The notes beneath the pieces were generated by a model. That model was not told where the DNA came from, did no database searches, and saw nothing but the letters and a program-made list of their open reading frames with translations. Shown here piece after piece: positions 1 through 9,972 of a stretch of DNA of 64,000 nt. The stretch lies in assembly GCA_003008705.1 (NCBI GenBank), contig PDUO01000002.1, forward strand, positions 1,630,898 through 1,694,897. The letters run 5' to 3'. The first letter of the stretch is position 1; every line of letters starts with the position of its first letter. The stretch is from Pezicula radicicola (Eukaryota; Ascomycota; Leotiomycetes; Helotiales; Dermateaceae). The translations under genes were made by a program, and so were the position numbers.

Positions 1-1040
1 CATAAACACAATGTTGTCTTGAGTGGTTCCAATAATATGAATCAAGTACGAGTACTACGTATCAGTAGTCAGCGAGAGGGAAATACTAAGATAGTAATAA
101 CATACCAAATACAGGATGTACGATCTAGAGAGGAACTAAGAGTAAAAATCGTCTTAGATGCGAGGGTTAACACAAATTATACTCGTCCTCGTCCTCAACG
201 AGAGCGTAAGGGGAGCACAAGTTAGACCAAAATTTGTAGCTAGTCTGACGATGCCTCGTGTGCGGTCTCATGTACGAAAAAGTACGCGGCGACTTCAGCA
301 AAAGCAGGGGTATGTCTATCAAGCTTCTTCCGATTGAACTCGTCGTTCAAATGTGCAGATACCATTATAGAGCGACCTCCAACAAGAAGATAGTCGGACT
401 CGAGGAAACCAATCCAGCTTCGAATCACAGACAAGGTTAGTGATTAAGAGGCGCTTCTCTACACTTCACACGAAAGATTTCCCATCCCTGTTAATCACAG
501 ACTTGTTTTCAGTATTCAATTATGCTGTCCCGCAAGTCGAGCCCTTAGCTATTAATCACGACTGCTCACGACTGCTCAACCATGAGGCATATGGAAACAA
601 GTAGTTGTTCGACATCGCTATTACTAGGCCTTCCGACAATGGAGCTATATCCGTGTCTGGCTATTGTATGACTTGAATACTCTGGGCTCCTGGTACTGTG
701 TTACTAGTTACCTGAGCTAGAGCCGAGAATTGTGCGCAAAAGGGTCCTTCTACAATGGCTTTCTGGGCTTCCGCAATCCAGGAAGAACTGTGGTTGAGTT
801 CAAGTATGTGTGTGCCACCTAGGCTGCCAATATGGTTCTCTCGATTCCTTTTCCGCCTTGTTTCTGTGATATTGAGTCTCTCTGAGCTCCTACAAGGCGC
901 GGGAGCCACGAGACTGCGGCACATCAAAGACTCTACACGTCTAGGTTGTGATGTTAGATTCTCTTTCTCCCATCTCGTCATTTGAGCCATAATGAATCCA
1001 CGGAGGCTCGAGTGTCGTGGTCGTATTCTTCACAGTAACC
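1..1040. other. Left-edge noncoding stretch
   Basis: This stretch holds only short open frames (longest about 109 codons, 661-990 on the minus strand) with no recognisable domain. They overlap one another on both strands and have no convincing start or splice context. A gene reaching in from the left edge cannot be excluded, but nothing supports one. Confidence 0.5.
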
Positions 1041-1879
1041 TCAGCTTGCACTTCCGGATCCGTCTTCAATCTCAAGCATAAACCCAGGACTCCAGTATTC
1101 CCATTCTTGGGCCTGCTTGTCAACCCAAAGCATGCTTTCCGAGACTAAATCCTCGATGGCAGTCTTTGCTCTAGCTCTTGGCCATCGCAAATTTATCATG
1201 AGCATAGAAACACTGACATAGCCCAGTACTTGAGCAGCCTCCAGCACAGCACTCTGGTCTGTATTAAGTTCCTTCGGTATTGACCGAATGTAGAGTTTAT
1301 GACCGACTGTTAGGGTAGAGTATGATGATCCGAGGGGTTTGAGCGTAGTTACAGCGCGGAGGATATCATCACTGAGGGGAAAGAATTAGCTCTCAACCGG
1401 ACCATGCCATGCAAAGGTGCTTACTCCGTGATCTCTGCACCTCCCTCCATCCTCGTACTTAGAATTTTATCCCTGACCTCCTTCACACCAATGAGACCTC
1501 CATTCTCCTCCCTCGTCGCTCCACAGACTTCCACAACCCTAACCGCCAACTCGAAGTAGAAATCATTCACACTCCCACCCAACATCTGCGCCCAGAAACT
1601 GCCTCCGCCATCCTTGCTTCCACCACCACTACTGCTTGCCAAAGGGTCTATACCAATAGCTGCACACATACGCGCAAACTCAGCACGAAAGCTGGGGTTG
1701 GATCGGATGTCCTTGGCATGGGTTTGGGCAAACTGTTGAAGGAGGGAGCGGAAGACCGAGAGCTGCGTTTCGAGGGACGTTGTGTGGGATGTACGGAGTG
1801 TGTTCCCGTGGGATGCGTATTGCGCAGATGTGATGCGACCGCGGTCAAAAGCCGCAAGACCTACTCCTTTTCGAGACAT
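1041..1879 (-). CDS. SNF8: ESCRT-II subunit SNF8/VPS22
   Basis: The product is the Vps22 (EAP30) subunit of ESCRT-II, which acts at endosomes in sorting ubiquitinated cargo into multivesicular bodies. Two exons, 1879-1425 and 1371-1041, are separated by a 53-nt intron (1372-1424, donor GTAAGC) and encode 261 residues, close to the usual 230-260. The N-terminus MSRKGVGLAAFDR and the segments FRAEFARMCAAIGIDPLA, FWAQMLGGSVNDFYFELAV and ENGGLIGVKEVRDKI are family hallmarks. The second exon restores the C-terminal winged-helix part (GYVSVSMLMINLRW, then LWVDKQAQEWEYWSPGF). I chose the ATG at 1879 because homologues start at MSRKG or MHRRG. The frame stays open upstream to 1987, so a 36-residue extension is possible but unlikely. 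Identification rests on recalled family sequence. Confidence 0.95.
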
Positions 1880-2707
1880 GACGGAAGGGATAATGATGTT
1901 TGGGGAGGTTGAGGTTGCTGGTCTCGAGAGTTGCGATGTCGATTGCGATTTGATGCAAGATAAGGTCATGAGCGGCTCGCCCCGCAATGAAGCTATTCCG
2001 GTTACAGTTACTCATAAGCGTGCTCTGTGACCACCGTCTCGGGTTGAAATTTGAGTGACCGTTCTAACAAATGGCAGGTGAGAGATAAGATATTATGTAC
2101 AGAAAATAGTATACCATGAAAGTAAATTATAAGTTATGATATTAGTAAGTGCGGAAATTTGTAATCTTAGTACCTGATACAAGTGTCGAAGAATATGGCT
2201 GAGACCTTTGGCATGTGTCGTTAAAATACGTCCAGCCATATGTGTCGAAATTTCGAAAACACTTGCTATTGGTCTTGCATATCCAAAAATGGCACTGCAT
2301 AATGATTTAACTTCCCCTAATGAACACGTTATGCTTATGAGCATCTATAACTGTCCTCGATTGAAAAATTAGAGAGAGATTAAATAAACACTTTCGCGGA
2401 TTTTGAAAAGGATGGGGATAAGGGGAGTGGAGGATTGTGTTATTGAGAGAAGTGGGGAGAGCGAGGAGGTTAAAGGTTTACTAGGGGAGGAGTGAAGAAA
2501 GTGTTTGTCATAGGAGTAGTGAGATTTAGACTAGAGAGAATATTAGGGAGTTATACAATGGGAAACATTTTAAAAGTATCTAAATTATAATCTATAAATC
2601 TATGGTATCTATATCTATCCTTCTAAACCCATCTTTGCTTTTAATACTAATAAGAAAGAGCAACTATGATATTATAACTGCCTCTCGGATTTTCTAGGTA
2701 GAAGCTT
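1880..2707. other. Intergenic region between SNF8 and the lactonase-like gene
   Basis: This is presumably the SNF8 promoter plus the 3' flank of the next minus-strand gene. It holds an AT-rich part (about 2080-2350) and a purine-rich part (about 2390-2530). An 83-codon minus-strand frame at 2093-2344 has no recognisable feature. Confidence 0.5.
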
Positions 2708-3947
2708 TCAAAGCCTCATCCTCCCGGCAACACTCCTGGTCGCTGGCTGGGTAGCATTTGTAGAAGATGACACAACGAGACCACTCATTGTAGCCATGAA
2801 TAGCTTATCTTCGTTCAACAAGAAAACCATGCCATTACCGATAGCGAAGTTGGACGCTCCCCCTGAAACTAGGATCTTCCCCATGAGCACTCCCTGAGGA
2901 TTCCAGACGTTAACTCCATCACCACAACCAGTATACACATTTCCGGCTGCATCCGTCTTGATGCCATCAGGGATTCCATTCGATGGCATGGCAAAGGTTC
3001 GCTTGTTTGCTAGAATAGGGCTGCTTGTTGAAGTTATTAGGTCGTAAGCATAAATAGTCTTTGCTGCGGTCGGAAGTGTGGCATTCTTGGCGGTGTCTGT
3101 AATGTAAACGGTTTTCTCATCGGGAGAGAAAGCAATTCCGTTTGGTGCTGATAAGCCGTCGGCGACCACCCGAATGTCGGTAGTACCAGGTACCCAACGA
3201 TAAATCTGGGCTGGTAGCAATGGAGCGGGTCGGATGCTTTGGATGGAGCCAAATTGAGGATCAGTAAACCATAAGGCACCATCTTTTGCTTCAATTACAT
3301 CGTTAGGCGAGTTGAACTGCGTGCCTAAGTAGCTATTGATGAGGTTGGTGGCTGTGAAAGGTGCGGTAGTAGAGAGTGTGAGAAGTCCCCCTCCGTTGAT
3401 AAGATCTCCTTGGGCACAGAAGATCAAGTTTCCTTTGCTGCTGATAGTGCCACCGTTGGCGAGGAAGATATTTGCTCCTTCAGTAGTGATGATCTCAGCA
3501 GACCATTGTTGGGTCGTTGTGTCTTGGGTAACAGTGAGATAACTACTGCCTTGTTGCTAGTGTTGTTGGAGATAAGACCATCAAATGTGTACTGGTTTGA
3601 AGTAACGAAGAGAACAGGTGGGCTAGCGCTGGCCAGAATGGCAGCTTCATGAAACTGGGGGAAGCTGGAATTTGAGGCGTTGACGATCAGTGAAAGGGTC
3701 GGGGTATCCCCCAATATTGGGAGAAAGGAGTCATCGTAGACGTGGAACTGGGCTGCTGTAGCATTTGCGGCCGTGAAAGTATTTACAGAGTTGATGTCGG
3801 CAACAGCCTCAGGGGTGAATTGCTAGGGCGAGTTAGCAAGCTGCTATGTTCTATGACGGGAGTATTTACAAAGACATTGTCTGACAATGCAGCAGTTACC
3901 GATAAGAGAGCCAGACACAGTGTGTTTTTAACGAAAGTAGGTGCCAT
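2708..3947 (-). pseudogene. Secreted SMP-30/gluconolactonase-like protein, frameshifted
   Basis: The product looks like a secreted six-bladed beta-propeller lactonase of the SMP-30/gluconolaconase/LRE type. Exon 1 (3947-3870) encodes 26 residues with a signal-peptide core (LCLALLSVTAALS). A 47-nt intron (3823-3869) with branch sequence GCTAAC follows, and exon 2 starts at 3822 (QFTPEAVADINSV). Typical pieces are FHEAAIL, LFVTSNQYTFDG, SPNDVIEAKDGALWFTDPQ, LSAPNGIAFSPDEKTVYITD and GIPDGIKTDAAGNVYTGCGDG, the last carrying the likely metal-site Asn/Asp residues. The frame changes between codons for KAVVIS and TVTQDTTTQQW, near 3525-3545. The two frames overlap, so no intron of usable size fits. 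It is either a one-base sequence error or a disabled allele; the rest of the protein is intact. Substrate unknown. Confidence 0.8.
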
Positions 3948-5954
3948 CTTGCTGAAGTTGCTCGCTTGGAATATTTACAATTAAATAAACGATTTTCAAC
4001 GATGGAGGAATCGAACCTTCATATACCAAATCCGCCTACCTTGGCGATTTGTAGTTTTCGTTCAAGACTTAGTGGAGCTTCGGTGATACTTTGTGAGGTG
4101 ATGTCAAGAAGTGGACTCTAGACTCGGATGATGAGAAAACTTCCTCCGTATGCAATATTATCAGATGTTTCCATCCTACTAGTCAAGAGCGAGGATACAT
4201 GCACGCTAGATGCTCAAATAGTATTAAGCACTATCTATAAGCCTCAACTACAAGACTCCAGGAGCAAATGAAGCATACTTAACGGTAGCAAAATGAATAA
4301 TGGCCATCACGGACACAAGTGACATCCGATGACATCTCATCTTGAAACGATCTTCACTAACGATTGGCAGTCGACATGATCGGACAATGATTGGACAGCG
4401 TAGAAGTCTTGGTAGCCTCATGTATCTTCCAAAGTCTTGGGGTTGATGGCAAGTCGACCGAGAAGGTATAAAAGATGGGATTTATGGGTGTTGAATGGGA
4501 TTGTTGTATTTAAGCAGGTTATGCGTAACTGTGGAAACACCCTTCGGCCCTTTATTAACCGACATCGGTCCACTAGGAGTAACGGTCTTTGACGGCAATT
4601 GAAGTCGGCTTCGATACGTGACCGTCCTAAGTTGCTAGTTATCTAATTTATTATAGTTTTCTATTCTTCTGCTCCCTTCGTAGAAACCTGGAACGTACTT
4701 AATTAGCCAATGCAAAGGTTTAAGTAATTGAGAAACCCCCTCAAGGTGGCAAGAACATCTCTTTTAAATATGCAGTGCAGGAGCCCCTTGCATTTATACT
4801 CTACCGAGTACCTGGTAGGATATCGATACAATAGATATTGTGAGCTTATTAACATTCAATTGTACTTCTGAGAAAGTGACTAGATTACTGTTTTCTACTA
4901 GTGTCAAGCTCATTACTAAGCAATCTTCTGACGAAGTGAACAAAGCAGAATTACCAAGAAATGCGGACCTTCTTGTCTCGATATATAATATAGTGGCTAC
5001 CAGCATACTAGTAATGATGATAGACCTTGCCTGTTGGCTTATGTTTTAACAATTACTGTGAGTTTTTTAGTGCTTCCTTTGCCAAATAGAAAACAGAAGT
5101 TCAAGTTTAGAGCTTTTTTGACCCATTACTGTTTCATCTGACGCCTAGTCCCTTGGACAAGCATCGAGTCTTCGTCCATCTCCATTTCGATATAGATTAA
5201 CCAATTGTAACTCGGTCCATTCCACCAATTCGGGTTACTTAGTTGACATGGTTATCGTAATATATTGAGTTAGTATAGGTGATCTTCTTGGTTTCAGCAA
5301 CTCAATTCATTCCAGTATTTCTATATATTTAAGCAATGTACTTGATTTGTAAAGCCTAGTTGATTTGTTTACTTCGGCAGCTCGTTTACAGTAAGTAGCT
5401 AATTTGATTTAAATAGTCCGCCCAATTTTGGAAATATAGTTGATTTAAGTAACAATACTTTGCTCAGGTACATTAAAATGAAAAGCCCATTTATATTTGT
5501 TCAAATAACAGAAATTGGAAATTTCTTGCCTCTTGTATGGATTTGGGGTTACCAAATTCATCTGCACTTCATAACTCTGGAGAAATAAGTATTGTCATTG
5601 TCATTTCCGTCTATGAGAATGATGGCAACCGAGGGTGATGCTCCTTCCATTTATACTCCATCAATCCCTGTGATAATATCGCTATTGGAGTGCAGCCCCT
5701 TCCTCTTCTACCAACATCTCCAGTTTCATATGAGTTGGCGAGAAGAGGAAGCCCCGAACTTGCCGACACCAAGCATACTTCGATTTCCTCCATGGCTACC
5801 CCACCAGAGCTCAGCAATATCAATAAATTACTCCTCTGTCGTCATCAGCGGTTCCAGTCTCAGTTCCGCCTGAATATTCTAAATTCCTAAAATTACCTGT
5901 ACCACTCGTATCTTCAATCCCTGTTTATTCGCGAAGGAGACTCCCCAAACCACC
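3948..5954. other. 2-kb AT-rich intergenic region
   Basis: I see no coding unit. The region is AT-rich, especially 4640-5600, with only overlapping short frames. A sequence resembling a tRNA T-arm on the minus strand lies near 4000-4020, but without a matching acceptor stem (see rejected items). The part next to 3947 should include the promoter of the lactonase-like gene. Confidence 0.5.
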
Positions 5955-6654
5955 ATGTCTTTCCGAGCTCAGCATCGCTCTTCGCTCGGCAGAGTAAGTC
6001 TTAAGAATGTTGCAGGCTTTGGGGTGTATCCTTTGCTGATAATCTTGCAGCACTACAGCAATGAGTGTAGAATCAGGCCAGTAAGCCAACATGATGGCTC
6101 AGAATATGATGAGAAGCCGGTGGACAGAAGTGAGAGATCGGAGTTGATGGACGACAAAGAGCCTGACCCAGTGGTATTCCATACTCAGTTTGACCAAGAT
6201 TTTACAAAGCCAGTTGTGCAGGTTACCAACACCAATGCTGTTACGGCATCCGGTCATCCATCTGATGAAGGGGTCACTTCCCCAAACAAGAACCTCCACC
6301 CAGACGCTGCGTCCCGATCAGCCTCGCTCTCGGACGGTCAACCCAATCACAAACGTTCTGGATCAATTGATGCCGAGCGAATCGATAGGATCCATCATAA
6401 TCTGAAGATATTGGCCCAACAGCGAGGAGAGAAGGCAAAGGCTGCTGAAGAGGAAGCAAAAGTTGCTGGAGAGAAAGCAAAGGCAGCTCAGGATCGGGTT
6501 GAGGCGTACGCAAATCTTAGAAACATGGTCCACAATCCTGAAAGAGAGCCCTCACCATCTGGTGATGCTTCAAAGCATGAAGACTCAGCCACCCAAGTAA
6601 GCATTGAACTGCTATCAGCTATCATCTGTCTTGCTAATATGTGTATAGAAATGA
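5955..6654 (+). CDS. Hypothetical charged coiled-coil protein
   Basis: I do not recognise this protein. The best model has exons 5955-5993 (MSFRAQHRSSLGR), 6051-6596 and a two-codon last exon at 6649-6654, giving about 196 residues. Introns are 5994-6050 (GTAAGT...TTGCAG, branch GCTGAT) and 6597-6648 (GTAAGC...TATAG, branch GCTAAT). The middle is acidic and polar. Residues of about 130-175 form a short Ala/Lys/Glu coiled coil with a repeated motif (EKAKAAEEEAKVAGEKAKAA). The first intron is a multiple of three and stop-free, and the second is also open, so an unspliced 242-residue reading is possible. The intron signals are good, so I prefer the spliced form. No signal peptide or membrane segment is seen once introns are removed. 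Confidence 0.55.
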
Positions 6655-6971
6655 AAATATGTATGGAAAGAGGCTTGGAATGATCAAGGATAAGAGCTTT
6701 GCTTGGTATAGCACCTAGGCAGTACTTCCTAAAGACAATAAGAAAATATCTCAGGAATAATTCTCCGTGACTAATGGTGATCGTCGATGATAATCAAGCT
6801 ACTCTGCTATTCAAATAATGTAAGTTGTTCAGAACAAGTGAGTTACTAAAATATGGCCTTGACGGTTTCTTTTCGTCTTACCTATACTATGTCTATGGCA
6901 GACGAGCTCAGCTCATAAAATTTGGAAGCAGTTGTACTGACTAGGATCTCAACGTATTAATTGTTGGTTTC
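6655..6971. other. Convergent 3' intergenic spacer
   Basis: This is the short spacer between the 3' ends of the coiled-coil gene (plus) and FAF1 (minus). I see only likely 3' untranslated sequence. Confidence 0.5.
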
Positions 6972-7916
6972 TTAGTGGCCCCTCTTCCCCCTACCTCTTC
7001 CACCCCGGCCACCGCCTCTTCCTCCTCTCCCTCCTGGGGTCCTCTTTGGCCCTTCGATCTCAAAGACGTCCTTCTTACTCAACCTCAATGTGCCACCAGA
7101 GAATTTTCCCACTCCAGGGGCACCCACACCTCTATCCCGCTTGACATCTCTCTTCTTATCACTCCCTCCAGTTTTACCTCCCAACTTCGCCTTCTCAAGA
7201 ATAATACCATTCTCTCTAGCTTCTCTCCTCCTCGTATCCTCTCTCTCGTTCTGCTTAGCAATGATTCCCTTTCGGTGCGCCATAGGCATTTTCTCTTGCT
7301 TCAATATTGACGTCTTGGATCCTAAGGCCTGTATACGCATATCAATTGCCTTATGTCGGTTCTTGCCAGATAGTATGGGATTTGTGGAGGATTCGAGGAG
7401 GTGCGATTCTGCGAGGAGTCGTTGCAATGCGAGGTCCTTCTTCAGGTTGGCGGCTTCAGAGTCATCGTCGTCTGCTATTGATGCGCCTACTTTATCGCGG
7501 AGTAAAGGTACGTCTGGTGTGCTTTTGGGAGGTTTGGAACTCTGTATTCTCAGTTAGTAGGTGGCATATATTATTCATTTGAAATGTGAACCAACCATGA
7601 AGGCTTTTAGCTGCTCTTTTGACATCGCCGCCATTCGTGTTTGTGCATCGGTATGTTCGACCACTTGAACTCCATCCCCTTCATCTTCTGATATACCATC
7701 CCATTCCTCATCCTCCTCGTCCTCGTCTTCTGGTTCTTCTTCTACGACCTTCACAACTTTCTTCAATGCCGGCAGCGGTTTGAATTGCGCCTCGAAATGT
7801 CGTCGGAAAATTTCCTGCGCATCCTCCTGTATAGAATCAGACTCTTCACTACTCTCTCTTCTCTCCTCTTTTGCTGGGATGGCTTGTCGCTTTCTCTTTC
7901 CTAGTGTAGTCGCCAT
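6972..7916 (-). CDS. FAF1: rRNA-processing protein FAF1
   Basis: The product resembles FAF1 (forty S assembly factor), a nucleolar factor for pre-rRNA processing and small-subunit assembly in yeast. Exons 7916-7596 and 7541-6972 flank a 54-nt intron (7542-7595, donor GTTGGT, branch CTACTAAC, acceptor ACAG) and encode 296 residues. Visible features are the N-terminal LGKRKRQ, an acidic patch (EEEPEDEDEEDEEWDG), the block DLALQRLLAESHLL, the basic middle (EKMPMAHRKGIIAKQNERE), and a Gly/Arg-rich RGG tail ending in GRGRGKRGH, which suits RNA binding. The ATG at 7916 fits MATTLGKRKR better than the in-frame codon 9 residues upstream. It shares a 159-bp divergent promoter with HIS6. Assignment is by overall pattern and key motifs, not by a search. 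Confidence 0.85.
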
Positions 7917-8075
7917 TTTTGTGGAGTCGTGTGCTGGAGTCAAGCACCAAAAATAATTTTGAGGTCATCCAAAAATTGACGCGGGGTGCAAGCCGCTCAG
8001 GAACCGACTGATGGACCCCTCAACGACCTCTCTGCAAACTTCACTCTTCCTTCATCAACCTCACAACACAACACC
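7917..8075. promoter_or_regulatory. Compact bidirectional promoter FAF1/HIS6
   Basis: Only 159 bp separate the start codons of the divergent FAF1 and HIS6 genes, so both 5' leaders and promoters must lie here. I found no exact Gcn4/CPC1 core (TGACTCA), although HIS genes are usually under cross-pathway control. A TTGACGCG sequence near 7976 is the nearest thing. Confidence 0.6.
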
Positions 8076-8955
8076 ATGACGAAGTTTCGACCTTGCATAG
8101 ACCTTCACTCAGGTCAAGTAAAGCAGATAGTCGGTGGAACATTAACCACAGTGTCCGCGGACTTGAAGACGAATTATGTGTCGAAACTCCCTGCGAGTCA
8201 TTTTGCGAAGCTGTATAAGGACAATGGACTTGAGGGTGCACATGTGATTATGCTAGGCCCTGGAAATGAGGATGCGTCGAAGGAGGCACTTGCCGAGTGG
8301 AAAGGTGGTTTACAGGTTGGTGGGGGTATAACGGATCAGAATGCAAGGCAGTGGGTTGAATGGGGTGCTGAGAAGGTTTGTCTGAGGGTGTTCAAGTGAA
8401 CGAATGGTTGCTGATTGGAGAGGTAGGTCATCATTACTTCTTTTCTGTTCCCCTCTGGAAAGTTCTCTCAAGAGCGCCTTGAGTCGGTTCTTGCTGCCCT
8501 TGGCGGAGACAAGGATAAATTGGTTATTGACCTTAGTTGTCGAAAGAAGGACAATACTTGGTTTGTTGCTATGAATAAATGGCAGACCATTACGGATATG
8601 GAGGTGGATGAGAGTGAGTTTAAAGTTATTTCTCTTGCAGCATTGTCTAATAAGAAATTCAGAATCCATCAAATCCCTCGAGCCATATTGCTCGGAATTC
8701 CTGATCCATGCAGCAGATAATGAGGGTCTTCAGAAAGGTATTGATGAAGAACTTGTGGAGAGGTTGGCTCAATGGTGCAGTATCCCTGTGACGTACGCTG
8801 GCGGTGGACGGAATCTGCAGGACTTGGATCATGTTAAGAAGTTGAGTGATGGCAAGGTCGACTTAACCATCGGTAGTGCTCTCGACGTCTTTGGAGGGTC
8901 CGGTGTGACTTTCGAAGAATGTGTACAATGGAATCTAAAACAAAAGAGAACTTAG
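8076..8955 (+). CDS. HIS6: ProFAR (BBMII) isomerase, histidine biosynthesis
   Basis: HIS6 performs the fourth step of histidine biosynthesis: it isomerises the ribosyl-aminoimidazole-carboxamide intermediate ProFAR to PRFAR by an Amadori rearrangement, on a TIM barrel. Exons 8076-8375, 8427-8613 and 8663-8955 give 259 residues, almost the yeast length. Introns are 51 and 49 nt with branch points GCTGAT and TCTAAT. The start [18 protein letters not shown] carries the first catalytic Asp (residue 9). LVIDLSCRK carries the second (about residue 135). [20 protein letters not shown] and [14 protein letters not shown] are the two phosphate-binding halves. All splice joins keep the frame, and removing the introns rebuilds a continuous barrel. 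The upstream frame is open to 7986, but homologues start at the ATG used here. Confidence 0.96.
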
Positions 8956-9972
8956 CGTATGTCAAGAACTCGACGACAAGCTATTGAACGGGTTTGCTCT
9001 CCAAACCTTGTAAAGATCAGAAGGAATTAACTCAAGGCTTGATGAGCTTCAAGTGGCCTCGAAAGTGATTATAAGCTGCCCCATGATTTGAACTTTTGTT
9101 GCTCACTTCAAGCATATATCAACTCCTTGGACTGTGTCTTTTTGCATAGCAATTAATAAAGGCTTTTGCAAAAATTACAAGAGCTGTTTTGTCTGTTATA
9201 CAAGTGTTGGTCAGCAAAGTACAGTCATGTAACAATAGAACATGTTGCCTGAATCGAGCGAGTTGCTCTCTGTCATTTCATTTGGGTTGCACGCTCTCAG
9301 GTACGGTTTGGAGCCAGATTGAATCATGTGGTAGTGTCGAATTACACATAAAATATTCTAGCTCCTATAATCAAGAGGGACAATCCACTTGTTTTATGGT
9401 CTTGCTACATCAGAGGAATTCAATCTCAAGTCAATAAAGCGAAGACCTACGTTTCATCCATCAACCTACTGACCAAGTACGCCACGATTCCTTGATCAGC
9501 TGAATACTCCTTGATCCCTAAACTAATAACATCTCGTTACTTTTGCTCTGACCAACCCTTGGCGTAGACTTCTAAGCAGGTGCACTCTTCTGTACCTTTA
9601 TCTCTCTTGACCATAACATCGCGAAGCACAAAGGCAAGGTTTGAAGGTTGGCTTTGTTTCACGTCCATTTGATGTCTCTTGATGCTAGCCAGAAGCAGTT
9701 CCACCCTGCGATCTTCAAGCCACCAACTTTCCCTTCATCTTACCTGGTTCACAAAGCAACTACAGGATCTGGGTGGTTACTGTCCTACACCTACAATCTG
9801 CTCGATTCACGCCTTTGGAGGGAACCGTTATGCATATTGGATATGTTGTACACCGTTGACGATATATCCAAACAGAGTCTTTCACTTCTGAGCTGGTAAC
9901 TAAGAAGAGTTCATCTTCGATCTAGGATCCACCCTCAAGACTACAGGTTACACCATTATATGTGCCGGAATC
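8956..9972. other. Intergenic region, probably 5' leader and promoter of the next gene
   Basis: About 1 kb with no supported gene. Short frames at 9189-9437 and 9648-9899 show nothing recognisable and begin at non-ATG codons or lack splice partners. Confidence 0.5.

Noticed and set aside
2093..2344. 83-codon ATG-initiated minus-strand frame
   Set aside because: No recognisable domain, AT-rich surroundings, and no partner exon.
3998..4075. Possible tRNA on the minus strand (T-arm-like GGTTCGATTCC and a CGCC/GGCG hairpin)
   Set aside because: The T-stem has a mismatch, no 5' acceptor strand pairs with the 3' side, and no proper D-arm or anticodon stem is seen.
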